Virus record (IMG/VR): IMGVR_UViG_3300022752_004592
Span: 1-30,593 of that record
DNA length: 30,593 bases
Origin: a virus
Strand: one strand, 5' to 3'
The notes below the pieces were generated by a model. The model worked only from the letters and a program-made list of their open reading frames with translations, was not told the origin of the DNA and ran no database searches. The position numbers and the translations under genes were made by a program. Position 1 is the stretch's first letter, and each line of letters begins with the position of its first letter. Below are positions 6,685-14,635 of this stretch, piece by piece.

Positions 6685-7378
6685 ATTTTTGATAGCAATA
6701 TTGTCTTTCAGTTTCCATTGCATTAATAAAGTCTTCTTGTTGTTGACTTTGACCTGAGTGAGATCGATTCGTCATTAATACATCATTTAGAAGAAAGGGA
6801 AGTCCGTGTGTTTTATACATTCTATAATAAAACTCACAATCCATCAACATGTTTAGGTTTTCATCAAATTCAATTTTTGCATCATTAAGAAATGCAATAA
6901 CTGTTGGACAACTGATTAAATTTTTTCCAAACAATGTTGCTTCTGGCTCATCAAAGTTTGGATAAAAATCCCTACAGTAAATTTCCAACTCATCATCATA
7001 ATGATTACATGCTGTAGCCAACCATTGACACTTTTCAGTATCAAATACTTTTTTAATTTCTTCCAGAGCAGTGTCTGCATAAAAGAAATCATCCTGATAT
7101 ACTGGTTTAATAATTCTTCCAGTAGACATTGAAAGACACTGGTTTGTATTATTTGAAAGATTTCCTCTCTTATTTTCGTTTCGATAATATTTAATATCAA
7201 ATCTATCTCCCTGCTCGGAAAGATAATTTTGAATCTCATCATCTTGACTGTGATCAGAAATGATGACTTCATAGTCATCGATGGTTTGTTTCTCAAGAGT
7301 ATTCAGAAGATGAGAGAGAAACTCAACTCCTCTTCCTTTGTATTCATAAGTAGGAATACAAATAGAAAATTCAGGCAT
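6677..7378 (-). CDS. Glycosyltransferase family 2
   Basis: A 233-residue GT-A enzyme of the large GT2 family. The N-terminus SICIPTYEYKGRGVEFLSHLLNTLEKQ, EVIISDHSQDD (37-47) and a metal-binding QDD at 95-97 (YQDDFFY) are characteristic, followed by MDCEFYYRMYKTHG, which takes the place of the ED-x-D/E general-base region. There is no membrane segment, so it acts in the cytoplasm on a soluble or lipid-linked acceptor. It overlaps the fucosyltransferase-like gene by 8 nt. Donor sugar cannot be read from the sequence. Confidence 0.9.
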   Translation of the reverse strand: MPEFSICIPTYEYKGRGVEFLSHLLNTLEKQTIDDYEVIISDHSQDDEIQNYLSEQGDRFDIKYYRNENKRGNLSNNTNQCLSMSTGRIIKPVYQDDFFYADTALEEIKKVFDTEKCQWLATACNHYDDELEIYCRDFYPNFDEPEATLFGKNLISCPTVIAFLNDAKIEFDENLNMLMDCEFYYRMYKTHGLPFLLNDVLMTNRSHSGQSQQQEDFINAMETERQYCYQKYA

Positions 7379-8123
7379 CGATCAACTCCCAATGCGAAAG
7401 ATACAAGTCATCGGTATTATGAGGAAGAGAAGGACCAAACCATCTCCGAGGTGCAACTACTGATTGACTGTTTGCCAACCATGCCCCCCACCAGGCAAGT
7501 GAGCTGTTTGAAAGAATGTGATGCTGACACATTGCCATCAAACAAAGGTCAACTTCCACAGAATTTCCTTCAGCAATCATAAATCGATCTGAAGAAAATA
7601 ACTCCTGCTCTCTACACCATTCTGGATCATCACTAAAGATTAATACAGGAATACTATCATCAAACTTAGAAAGTGCTTGCTCATAATATTCAACAGTGCA
7701 AGGTGGATGACAATCTGGTTTTTTCAGATAGTCTCCTCGTCTTACATGCAAGCTCATTCTTTCTGGAATTTCTTGAATCATTTCCCAGCATGGTCCGTAG
7801 ATATGCTTCTTAAAAGCAAAATCTTTACGAATATCATCTTCAATATGTTTAAAATATTTTTCGGATTGATAATATCCAAAAAGATCTACATCATATTGAA
7901 ACTTAGAAAACAACTCTTCATCGAAATGAAAATCGTTTTCTTGAAATACTGGAGAATTTCTTCTACCAATATTAGCACCAGCCATTTCAAAATGATCAAA
8001 GAGCTCCGTCCTTGGGACCATAAACTCTTGATTATTTTTTGCAGCAATTCCTTTTGTTGATGCGTATTGAAAGAGTTGATTTCCAAGTCTTCCAAGTTGT
8101 CCTAAGTTATTAAATGTAATCAT
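7371..8123 (-). CDS. Alpha-1,2-fucosyltransferase-like, GT11
   Basis: A 250-residue GT11-family enzyme, which transfers fucose from GDP-fucose to galactose-type acceptors. Motif GRLGNQLFQYA (11-21), the GDP-binding HVRRGDY (126-132) and the C-terminal SNSSLAWWGAWLA motif are all intact. Length fits the family. The ATG at 8123 is chosen because it forms an ATGA junction with the upstream gene; a TTG nine bases earlier would add three residues. No GDP-fucose synthesis genes (gmd, fcl) are in the window, so the donor would have to come from the host or from elsewhere on the phage genome. Family is firm; exact linkage is not. Confidence 0.92.
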   Translation of the reverse strand: MITFNNLGQLGRLGNQLFQYASTKGIAAKNNQEFMVPRTELFDHFEMAGANIGRRNSPVFQENDFHFDEELFSKFQYDVDLFGYYQSEKYFKHIEDDIRKDFAFKKHIYGPCWEMIQEIPERMSLHVRRGDYLKKPDCHPPCTVEYYEQALSKFDDSIPVLIFSDDPEWCREQELFSSDRFMIAEGNSVEVDLCLMAMCQHHILSNSSLAWWGAWLANSQSVVAPRRWFGPSLPHNTDDLYLSHWELIDA

Positions 8124-8785
8124 TGAGCCCAAGTAGGTAAACGTTTATGAAAACCGAAAGATTGCACTGTTTCGGGGACATTATTTTCAGTAGAAAAACG
8201 AGCAGCAACTTCTACGGGTGCAAACTTACATCCCATCAATTCATAGAGATGTCGATTATGCACACAAATATTTCCATCTTCATTGTATGATCCAGCATTC
8301 ATATGCTTATAAAAGTTTCCTTCATTCACTTCAAACGGAATATGAATATGCTTCGGCACATCCAGCAATCTTTTACTGCGAAGAGAGAAACCACCATTAC
8401 CGACACGAATGTGTCTACCAAAAGGATCAACAAATGCTTCATAACTCAAAGGCCATGGAGCACCAATGTAATCGTAGTCAAAAAATTCATCGGTCCAAAG
8501 ATCTGGACGAAGAATCCAACTATCATCATGGACATGCAAACAAAACTCTGTATGCACATGATTGGTCATATGATAAATGCAGTATTCACTGAATTGCTCA
8601 TAGTTAATTTTTTTACCAATATCTTCCCACACAATATCATCAGGAAGGTTGTTTGGTTTTTCATGAGTTGCCAAGACTACTCTACCAAACTTTGCATGTT
8701 GCATACTTCGATGAAGAGAAGCAATATGCTCATCAAACTTAACTGATGTAATTGCAAGTAGAGTTACATTTGATAAATCAAGCAT
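8120..8785 (-). CDS. DUF5672-like glycosyltransferase-type protein
   Basis: A 221-residue protein matching what I recall of DUF5672, a family found in sugar clusters. Visible features are LLAITSVKFDEHIASLHRSM near the N-terminus, the CLHVHDDSWI segment (about 83-92) that may serve as a metal-binding acidic site, DYDYIGAPWPL (103-113), and RVGNGGFSLRSKRLLDV (126-142), followed by NEDGNICVHNR. The GNGGFSLR pattern is shared with other GT-A enzymes as an acceptor-binding loop. It overlaps the adjacent GT11 genes by 4 and 8 nt. A sugar transfer role is inferred from family and context. Confidence 0.78.
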   Translation of the reverse strand: MLDLSNVTLLAITSVKFDEHIASLHRSMQHAKFGRVVLATHEKPNNLPDDIVWEDIGKKINYEQFSEYCIYHMTNHVHTEFCLHVHDDSWILRPDLWTDEFFDYDYIGAPWPLSYEAFVDPFGRHIRVGNGGFSLRSKRLLDVPKHIHIPFEVNEGNFYKHMNAGSYNEDGNICVHNRHLYELMGCKFAPVEVAARFSTENNVPETVQSFGFHKRLPTWAQ

Positions 8786-9671
8786 ACATACCAGATTCTA
8801 CTTTATATTTTTCAAACTCATTATAGCATTGCTCATAGTCAAAAAGCAACCCTTCACGATCTTGCCACATCCAATTCTGATATAAATTCTGCCCTGTTGC
8901 CCAATATCCATCAGACACATTATGTCGAGCCCAATATTTTGGAGCAATCACGTATTCCACGGTTTCACTTGTAAATGCTGGAAAACACCCAAAAGTTGAA
9001 TTGGAAAGAATTAAATACTTTGCGTTTTTGATGATTGCATAATCTTTAGCAATGTCAAAATGATATGCCTCAATTTCAGGAAACATTTCATTTGCCGCAG
9101 ATACATCTTCCGTCACGATTCGGAAATCCATTTCTGGATTAATCTTCATCATATGTTTAATTGCATTAATCCAATAATCTCTTGTTAGATACAATTCACG
9201 AAGTCTTCGATATTCTCCTCCACGAAAATTCATAATACAAATATCATCTTGGTGATATTCATAAGTATCATATTCTGGTTTGAGTTTTAACCACTCTTTA
9301 ATATCATCGAGATGATGATAGAAGTATCTTTCATCTTGCATAATACCTTCAATCAAAGTATTATCTTCTACATTTGCAAGATCAGAGTCATACAAACTTA
9401 CATCACAACCATGCGTCATATCATGATGGCAGGTATTCAATTTAATTCTTGTTGATTTTTCAGTGTAAGTATTTTCAACTTTTATTGGATCTTTTCCCAA
9501 ATCCAAATCCATAAAATACAATCCTTTAGAATTAAATCTTGGATCTCCTAAGTTTTCGGTGCCAAAAAATCCAAAGTCATATCCTTTATCTTTGGCAATA
9601 CATCTTGTGGTGACATAACAGAAGAGTTGATTGCCCAACCCTTGACCATGTTTAATTTCGTTAATAATCAT
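8778..9671 (-). CDS. Divergent GT11-like glycosyltransferase
   Basis: A 297-residue protein related to the GT11 fucosyltransferases. The first motif GQGLGNQLFCYV (9-20) is clear and the late LSNSTFGCFPAF matches the family's SNSSFSWW-type motif. The GDP-binding motif H-x-R-x-G-D-Y is altered to NFRGGEY (148-154), with the first His replaced by Asn and the Asp by Glu. This departure suggests a different donor or acceptor from the neighbouring GT11. It is coupled by ATGA to the GT17 gene upstream. Family membership is likely; activity with GDP-fucose is open. Confidence 0.8.
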   Translation of the reverse strand: MIINEIKHGQGLGNQLFCYVTTRCIAKDKGYDFGFFGTENLGDPRFNSKGLYFMDLDLGKDPIKVENTYTEKSTRIKLNTCHHDMTHGCDVSLYDSDLANVEDNTLIEGIMQDERYFYHHLDDIKEWLKLKPEYDTYEYHQDDICIMNFRGGEYRRLRELYLTRDYWINAIKHMMKINPEMDFRIVTEDVSAANEMFPEIEAYHFDIAKDYAIIKNAKYLILSNSTFGCFPAFTSETVEYVIAPKYWARHNVSDGYWATGQNLYQNWMWQDREGLLFDYEQCYNEFEKYKVESGMYA

Positions 9672-10501
9672 TTGATAATATACTGATATTTGTCTTGATT
9701 GTCCCTGATATATTGTGGGAATGTTGTATCAATTTTAACAACTTCAAACTTCGAAGGACGATAGAAAATGTCTTTGTTTGATTCTACATTCTCAACGATT
9801 CTACTTTTTACAGCATCATTATTAAATTCTTGATGGGCAGCACACTCAATTTTATGAGCAATCTTTTGCTCCGATGTCATGCTACCATCACTTCCGACAT
9901 AAGTAAAGTGCCATCCACCAGGAGAAATACGATATCCACACTCTTTCATGTGCGGTGCTCTCAACTCATTGACATTATGCTGCTTCAAAAATTGATATTT
10001 ACACAACTTTGATCCAAGCCACTTCTTCTCAACAACATTATTAAACTCTCCAGTATAAGAAAGAAGATTTCCAGATACTTCTTTAAGATTAAGATAGTAA
10101 TAAAAAAGATCTTGAGCAAAGTGATAAACTTTATCATTCTCACAAATGTCAATAAGTTGATCGACAATTTCTGGGTCGGGAATTTCGTCAAGATCACTCG
10201 TCAAAATGATATCATCATCTTCACAATCTTGAAGACCACGAATGATTGCATTCTTTTGAAAGACATCTCTCTCAAATGGATTCCCATCTGGAGTATCTTC
10301 AACTACAACATGAATAATTTTATTATTGAATTTTTCAAATCGATCTTTATTCTCTTGATAATAAAGAGGTTTATTCAGTCCAGAGAAAGTGACTGTGGAT
10401 TCTGTCAAAACAAAATAATCCACATGATCGTTTAAAACATTAAGTCGAATCTCAAGAAGATCCAACTCATTAAAGAATTGAAAGCAATCGTATATTTTCA
10501 T
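9668..10501 (-). CDS. Glycosyltransferase family 17 (GlcNAc-transferase-like)
   Basis: A 277-residue GT17-like enzyme. The family includes the eukaryotic bisecting beta-1,4-N-acetylglucosaminyltransferase and many viral and bacterial homologues. The signature YDCFQFFNELDLLEIRLNVL (4-23), the metal-binding SDLDEIPDP (102-110) and GGWHFTYVGS near residue 196 are all present. No signal anchor is present, unlike the Golgi enzymes, so it acts in the bacterial cytoplasm. ATGA overlaps join it to the RfbH-like gene upstream and the GT11-like gene downstream. Family is firm, substrate unknown. Confidence 0.9.
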   Translation of the reverse strand: MKIYDCFQFFNELDLLEIRLNVLNDHVDYFVLTESTVTFSGLNKPLYYQENKDRFEKFNNKIIHVVVEDTPDGNPFERDVFQKNAIIRGLQDCEDDDIILTSDLDEIPDPEIVDQLIDICENDKVYHFAQDLFYYYLNLKEVSGNLLSYTGEFNNVVEKKWLGSKLCKYQFLKQHNVNELRAPHMKECGYRISPGGWHFTYVGSDGSMTSEQKIAHKIECAAHQEFNNDAVKSRIVENVESNKDIFYRPSKFEVVKIDTTFPQYIRDNQDKYQYIIK

Positions 10502-11820
10502 ACGGGATGTTGTGCGACAGAAATAAATTTATCAACCACTTCTTCAATATAAAGAATCATATCGTCATTGATGGTTGGAGATGATCCGATAAAGAAAACA
10601 AAATCCAAAACTTTATTTGCATTTGGATAATGAATATAATCATCAAGATGTTTATATGCTGGATGCATTAATACATTGCCCGCAAAATAATTGCGAGTTT
10701 GAATCTTATTCTTCTCAAGAAATTTAACAAGATCTCTTTTGATGGTGATTGAATCACAAACAAAAGGTGTGCCAAACCAACTTGTTTCGGCATTGGGCAA
10801 TTCTGTTAGAGTGCGAATTCCAGGAATACGTTGGAAAATTTCATCCAATCTTTTTTTATTTGCTCTGCGAATTTCATGAATCTCATCAAACTTTTTCAGT
10901 TGCACAGATCCAATTGCACCCTGGAAATCAGTGGGTTTCAGATTATAACCCATGTTTGAGAAGACATACTTATGATCAACCGTTTCACCATATCCACTCA
11001 ACCAACGATCAAATCTCTTTCCACACACACCATTTGACAGGAGATTTTGTTGCCCCACGCAATAACATGCACGACCCCACCAAGCAAAACTACGTGCCAG
11101 ATCTATAATTTCTTTGACGTTGGATGATACCATTCCACCTTCAATGGTAGTAATATGATGTGCTGGATAGAAGGAGCAGGATGAAGCAACCGCATAATCA
11201 GTCAAATACTTTCCTTTCCATTTACTGCCAAGGCTATCGCAGTTATCTGCAATCAATTCAAGAAAATACTTCTCACAGATTTCATTGAGTCTTTCAATAT
11301 CATAAGGATTGCCAAGCACAGGAGAGGAAAATACTGCTTTGGTTTTAGGTGTAATTTTCTTCTCAATCTCACTCAGATCCCAATTCAAATCACCCCAAGA
11401 AATATCTACAAACACAGGCACCAATCCATTCTGAACAATGGGTGCAATCGTTGTTGGAAATCCCACACACGATACAATAATCTCATCACCATCTGCCCAC
11501 CCAAAGTATTTTTTGAGTGCCGCAATCATAACAAGATTCGCAGATGATCCAGAGTTGACCATCACAGAATATTCCTTATTAAACTTTTTGGAAAATTCTC
11601 TTTCAAATTTGTTAACTGCTTCACCAGAAGAAAGCCACTTTCCTTTCAGGACACTATAGAGAAGTGCTTCAACTTCTTGATCATCCCAATAGGGACCAGA
11701 GTAATAAACAGAATCTTTTTCTTTATCAAATTCCTTTTTGTTAGCAATAAATGGAAAAAGATTATCATCTTTTTCTTTTGCAGTTTTGATAAAATCAGAA
11801 ATTAAATGATTCAAAGACAT
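10498..11820 (-). CDS. RfbH/E1-type nucleotide-sugar 3-dehydrase (PLP, Fe-S)
   Basis: A 440-residue DegT/DnrJ-fold enzyme. Typical members are aminotransferases with a PLP-binding lysine; here the motif reads SFYPAHHITTIEGG with His221 in the lysine position, the hallmark of the 3-dehydrases RfbH/AscC (E1) and ColD, which remove the 3-hydroxyl of a 4-keto-6-deoxy sugar. Four cysteines, 194, 252, 254 and 266, give C-X57-C-X-C-X11-C; E1 enzymes use C-X57-C-X-C-X7-C to hold an Fe-S cluster, so the E1 type is favoured over ColD, which lacks it. NSGSSANLV (89-97) contacts the cofactor. Known E1 enzymes work with a reductase (E3) and a 4,6-dehydratase; neither reductase nor sugar nucleotidyltransferase is seen in the window. 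Product would be a 3-deoxy or 3,6-dideoxy sugar. Confidence 0.9.
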   Translation of the reverse strand: MSLNHLISDFIKTAKEKDDNLFPFIANKKEFDKEKDSVYYSGPYWDDQEVEALLYSVLKGKWLSSGEAVNKFEREFSKKFNKEYSVMVNSGSSANLVMIAALKKYFGWADGDEIIVSCVGFPTTIAPIVQNGLVPVFVDISWGDLNWDLSEIEKKITPKTKAVFSSPVLGNPYDIERLNEICEKYFLELIADNCDSLGSKWKGKYLTDYAVASSCSFYPAHHITTIEGGMVSSNVKEIIDLARSFAWWGRACYCVGQQNLLSNGVCGKRFDRWLSGYGETVDHKYVFSNMGYNLKPTDFQGAIGSVQLKKFDEIHEIRRANKKRLDEIFQRIPGIRTLTELPNAETSWFGTPFVCDSITIKRDLVKFLEKNKIQTRNYFAGNVLMHPAYKHLDDYIHYPNANKVLDFVFFIGSSPTINDDMILYIEEVVDKFISVAQHPV

Positions 11821-12629
11821 AATTCTTTAATACCGTCATTCAGGGAAATTTGAGATTCAAATCCAAGAGATTTAAGTTTAGAAACATCCATATAAAAATC
11901 ACGAGATTGCACAATATCGTGAAACTTTGGAGTGTCTATGGAATTAAATTTACTCGGACTATTTAGATATTGTTTTGCTTGCTCCATTATAGCACGAATT
12001 GCCACTGGTTGACCACTACCAATATTGTAAATGGAATTGTATTCACCCTGATCACAAACCAATTTGATTGCTCTACAAATATCTTCAACATGCATAAGAT
12101 CTCTTAGCACATATCCACCTTCATACAAATTAACATCCTCACCTTTCTTAAGCAAATCAATCATATATTGAATTGCATTTTTCTTCGCAGAAGATTTTCG
12201 ATCACCTACTCCATAAACATTTGATAACCGAAGAATACGATAATTCACTCCAAAAGTTTCACAGAAAGAAATTAACAACTGCTCTGCTGCTCTTTTAGTA
12301 ATGGAATAAAATCCCTTTGGATCGCAAGTGTCAGTCTCTCTTGCGGGAAGCCTTGATCTTCCATAAACAAACCAAGAGCTGATAAAATTAAAGACAATAT
12401 CTTGATCTCTACATTTCTCCAGCACATCCATCAACACTTTTAAATTTGTGTCAATATCGATGTGAAGATCGTCATACACATGATAATTGTGGACGGTTGA
12501 AATAAAATAAATGACTTTATTCGTCAGAGGATCTCTTTCATTTCTTTCGATTGGTAGAGTAATGTCAGAATACATTCTGCAAAAGTTTCCACCAACAAAT
12601 CCTGTGCCACCGTAAATTGAATATTTCAT
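11811..12629 (-). CDS. NAD-dependent epimerase/dehydratase (sugar SDR)
   Basis: A 272-residue extended short-chain dehydrogenase. It opens SIYGGTGFVGGNF with the Rossmann glycine motif (7-14), then FISSWFVYG with catalytic-region serines at 84-85, and Y108-x-x-x-K112 (FYSITK). RLSNVYG and LRDLMHVEDI match the nucleotide-sugar branch. Its neighbour is the RfbH-like 3-dehydrase, overlapping by 10 nt, which suggests that it reduces or epimerises the 3-deoxy-4-keto product, as abequose or paratose synthases do. That assignment is context only; a general 4-reductase or epimerase is equally compatible. Confidence 0.88.
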   Translation of the reverse strand: MKYSIYGGTGFVGGNFCRMYSDITLPIERNERDPLTNKVIYFISTVHNYHVYDDLHIDIDTNLKVLMDVLEKCRDQDIVFNFISSWFVYGRSRLPARETDTCDPKGFYSITKRAAEQLLISFCETFGVNYRILRLSNVYGVGDRKSSAKKNAIQYMIDLLKKGEDVNLYEGGYVLRDLMHVEDICRAIKLVCDQGEYNSIYNIGSGQPVAIRAIMEQAKQYLNSPSKFNSIDTPKFHDIVQSRDFYMDVSKLKSLGFESQISLNDGIKELCL

Positions 12630-13282
12630 GTTTTTTCTTTATAATCGCAAGTCCAAATTGAATAAAATGCTCTCTCTGCAAAGTGGGATTCTAAAGATAG
12701 TTTATCATGAGATACAATTTCTGCCAATCTTTCATAAAAAGATTTTGAATACTTTAGAATATTCCACTTTGGAACTACAAAATTTGCTCCAGGAGCAAAT
12801 CTAATGTATTGGGGATGGTGAGGAGATTCAAATAAAAGATTTAAAAAATCATTATATGTTGAAGCATATTTAGATGGATGATATGGAGCATACCAGTTAT
12901 TATTGGGCTCAACATACCCATTGTCATTTACGGTTAAGTGCGTAGATTCGTGATATCTTTCAATTAAAAAAAAAGTATTTAAATTTAAAGCCTTTTCAAA
13001 GTTTTCTAATGTTGTATGTGCCCTTTCAATTAAATTTCCCTTGATAAAAATAATTATATCATCTAAAGAATTATAGTTGTCTATAATATGAGTGCAATAA
13101 CTTAAAATGTTATATCCAACATTTGGAATTTGTTTGACTTTAAATGTTTGAAGATATTCAGTATTAATGACTTCACTTTTATCATAAAGATAACAAGTTA
13201 ATTTAGGATTTTTATTTAAAATTGGATATAACCATTTTAAATCATTATTATAATTTGAAATAACAAGGGATTTCGATAACAT
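12626..13282 (-). CDS. DUF3431-like protein, possible glycosyltransferase
   Basis: A 218-residue protein resembling DUF3431. Visible features are the N-terminal LVISNYNNDLKWL (6-18, as in family members with VVARYNEDLSWL), IPNVGYNILSYCTHIIDNYNSLDDIIIFIKGN (52-83, normally PN-GRE-TYL-HII-YD-LPD-T-FLQG), and RFAPGANFVVPKWNIL (about 161-176). The strong glycine-arginine pair of the family is reduced here. Many such proteins occur in sugar clusters but no reaction is established. It overlaps the SDR gene by ATGA and lies 3 nt after the methyltransferase. Confidence 0.72.
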   Translation of the reverse strand: MLSKSLVISNYNNDLKWLYPILNKNPKLTCYLYDKSEVINTEYLQTFKVKQIPNVGYNILSYCTHIIDNYNSLDDIIIFIKGNLIERAHTTLENFEKALNLNTFFLIERYHESTHLTVNDNGYVEPNNNWYAPYHPSKYASTYNDFLNLLFESPHHPQYIRFAPGANFVVPKWNILKYSKSFYERLAEIVSHDKLSLESHFAERAFYSIWTCDYKEKT

Positions 13283-13285
13283 AAT

Positions 13286-13822
13286 TTACTTTTTAATTCC
13301 CCAAAAATACAAATCACATGAAACATTTTCGACTTCAAAATCATATGAAGAGAATAAGGAATCTAAATCAAAATTTTCTTTAATATCTTCTTCTGTTAAA
13401 TTTTTATAATACTCCCAACCCTTTTGAATTGTTAAGGGAGAGCAATGTGGATATTGATTTTTTGTGCCATGCTCAGCTCTACCTGTGGTAGCACAAGTAA
13501 AAAATACTAATCCCTGATGCTTAGTCATACGAATCATATTTTGAAATGTTTCAACCCAATATGGATTATGCTCAAAACATTCTGTAGAGCAAGTTACATC
13601 ATATGAGCATTCAGAAGCTTCAAAATTTTGACCCTCGCAAACAATATCTACTCCAGGACCTTCACCAATATCAATTCCAATATAATCACAATCCGTAAAA
13701 AATTGACGAATTGTGCCATTAATATCTAAACTACCAACTTCCAAAACACTTTTATTTTCAAAGTAATTTGAAAATTTATTTTTTAACCTTTCAACAAATT
13801 CTTGTTGTGCTGGGTGAGACAT
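13286..13822 (-). CDS. SAM-dependent methyltransferase, class I
   Basis: A 178-residue Rossmann-fold methyltransferase. Motif I is VLEVGSLDINGTIRQFF (26-42), followed by DYIGIDIGEGPGVDIV with the acidic residue that binds SAM ribose, SYDVTCSTECFEHNPYW (motif IV region) and GLVFFTCATTGRAEHG. The short length without a target-recognition domain fits small-molecule or sugar methylation, such as capping or modifying a glycan; this is inference from being the first gene of the glycan run. The ATG at 13822 is preceded by T-rich leader without a Shine-Dalgarno sequence. Confidence 0.85.
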   Translation of the reverse strand: MSHPAQQEFVERLKNKFSNYFENKSVLEVGSLDINGTIRQFFTDCDYIGIDIGEGPGVDIVCEGQNFEASECSYDVTCSTECFEHNPYWVETFQNMIRMTKHQGLVFFTCATTGRAEHGTKNQYPHCSPLTIQKGWEYYKNLTEEDIKENFDLDSLFSSYDFEVENVSCDLYFWGIKK

Positions 13823-13837
13823 TTTTTTTTTAAATTC

Positions 13838-13873
13838 TTTTTATATAGGCAATAAAAAAGGGGTTGTTGTCAA
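13838..13873 (-). promoter_or_regulatory. Candidate promoter region of the glycan operon
   Basis: Two weak candidates precede the methyltransferase gene. TATAAAAA (13845-13838) differs from the late box at one position and would start about 10 nt before the ATG. TTGACA (13873-13868) is a perfect -35 box lying inside the terminator stem, but the nearest -10 (TATATA, 13847-13842) is 20 nt away, which is longer than the 17 nt used elsewhere here. Confidence 0.4.
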
Positions 13874-13877
13874 CCCC
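13854..13877 (-). terminator. Rho-independent terminator before the glycan operon
   Basis: On the minus strand GGGGTTG-ACAA-CAACCCC (13877-13860) forms a 7-bp GC-rich stem with a 4-nt loop and is followed by six T residues. It ends the transcript of the three small genes at 13922-14613 and separates it from the glycan run. Confidence 0.85.
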
Positions 13878-13921
13878 CCCAAATAACTCAGGATCTCCAC
13901 CAATTTAAAGTCCATCCATGA

Positions 13922-14149
13922 CTATGTATAATGACGATATGCCCCAGGATTGTCTGGATCTAACCATTTTGTATATTCAAAGTCTTCCATAGCAAGACCC
14001 ATTTGCATACCGTTATCACACAAATACATATCTTTGTATCTATTTGTAAAAGAATTCATCTTTTGAATTCGATAATCTGGCATGTTATTTTCAAGAATTC
14101 CACAATCAACGTATCGATATGGAAATCTTTCAAGAATGATTTTTGTCAT
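13922..14149 (-). CDS. Small protein of unknown function
   Basis: A 75-residue soluble protein starting MTKIILERFPYRYVDCGILENN, rich in Tyr, Met and Asp, ending WLDPDNPGAYRHYT. No family recognised and no membrane segment. It starts within the stop of the preceding gene (ATGA) and is the last gene before the terminator at 13854-13877, so it belongs to the early unit from the promoter at 14636-14664. Small uncharacterised early proteins of this sort are common in T4-like phages, often acting on host functions; nothing in the sequence proves that here. Confidence 0.75.
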   Translation of the reverse strand: MTKIILERFPYRYVDCGILENNMPDYRIQKMNSFTNRYKDMYLCDNGMQMGLAMEDFEYTKWLDPDNPGAYRHYT

Positions 14150-14391
14150 AGATGAAAAGGAAGATCATCACATTCTGAACCGGAAGCACCATATGCTGCC
14201 TGCTCAAAAATTTTTACACATTTTTTGACCAATTTTTGGTCTTCTTTTGATTTCCAATTCATACATTCGGTGATTGGGCGCATAATAGAAACGAATTTAA
14301 AAACTTCATTAGTTGTCAAAGAGACAACTTTATTTCCGGCACTTCCAGGAGTTTCCCGAAGAAATTCAAAGTGTGAGTTGGTAAGTTTCAT
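14146..14391 (-). CDS. Small protein of unknown function
   Basis: An 81-residue protein beginning MKLTNSHFEFLRETPGSAGNKVV and ending in an acidic stretch ECDDLPFHL. A helical middle part (SKEDQKLVKKCVKIFEQAAYG) is predicted. No domain is recognised. It lies 6 nt after the stop of the 14398-14613 gene and overlaps the following gene by ATGA, placing it in the middle of a three-gene early unit. Confidence 0.75.
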   Translation of the reverse strand: MKLTNSHFEFLRETPGSAGNKVVSLTTNEVFKFVSIMRPITECMNWKSKEDQKLVKKCVKIFEQAAYGASGSECDDLPFHL

Positions 14392-14397
14392 AATAAA

Positions 14398-14613
14398 TTA
14401 AACAACTTCTACAGGTTCAAGATCAGCAAGAACGTATTCTATAAGCATTTCATAGTCATCGAGAGGATCACCAGAGAATACTAGACCTTCGTTTTTATAG
14501 TAACGACAGACTTTTTTGTAAAGTTTTGGATTCTTTACGTCAAGATAGAAATCGCCGTTTGCTGCGCCACGAAGAGTGGAAAGATCTTTTTTGAATTTAA
14601 CCGTGAGAGTCAT
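14398..14613 (-). CDS. Small protein of unknown function
   Basis: A 71-residue protein MTLTVKFKKDLSTLRG through EYVLADLEPVEVV. The ATG at 14613 is chosen because an in-frame ATG at 14664 falls inside the -35 box of the promoter, so it would lie upstream of the transcript start near 14629. The sequence alternates beta-like (LTVKFKK, GDFYLDV) and helical parts (KLYKKVCRYYKNEG, DDYEMLIEYVLADLE) and is acidic at the C-terminus. No family recognised. First gene of an early three-gene unit. Confidence 0.75.
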   Translation of the reverse strand: MTLTVKFKKDLSTLRGAANGDFYLDVKNPKLYKKVCRYYKNEGLVFSGDPLDDYEMLIEYVLADLEPVEVV

Positions 14614-14635
14614 TGTTTTGAATGTTGACCTATGT

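Noticed and set aside
7229-8746. Long plus-strand open frames opposite the GT2, GT11 and DUF5672-like genes
   Set aside because: They mirror codon positions of well-supported minus-strand genes and lack motifs or ribosome sites.
10498-11820. Assignment as a sugar aminotransferase
   Set aside because: The PLP-binding lysine is replaced by histidine and E1-type cysteines are present, so a dehydrase is the better reading.
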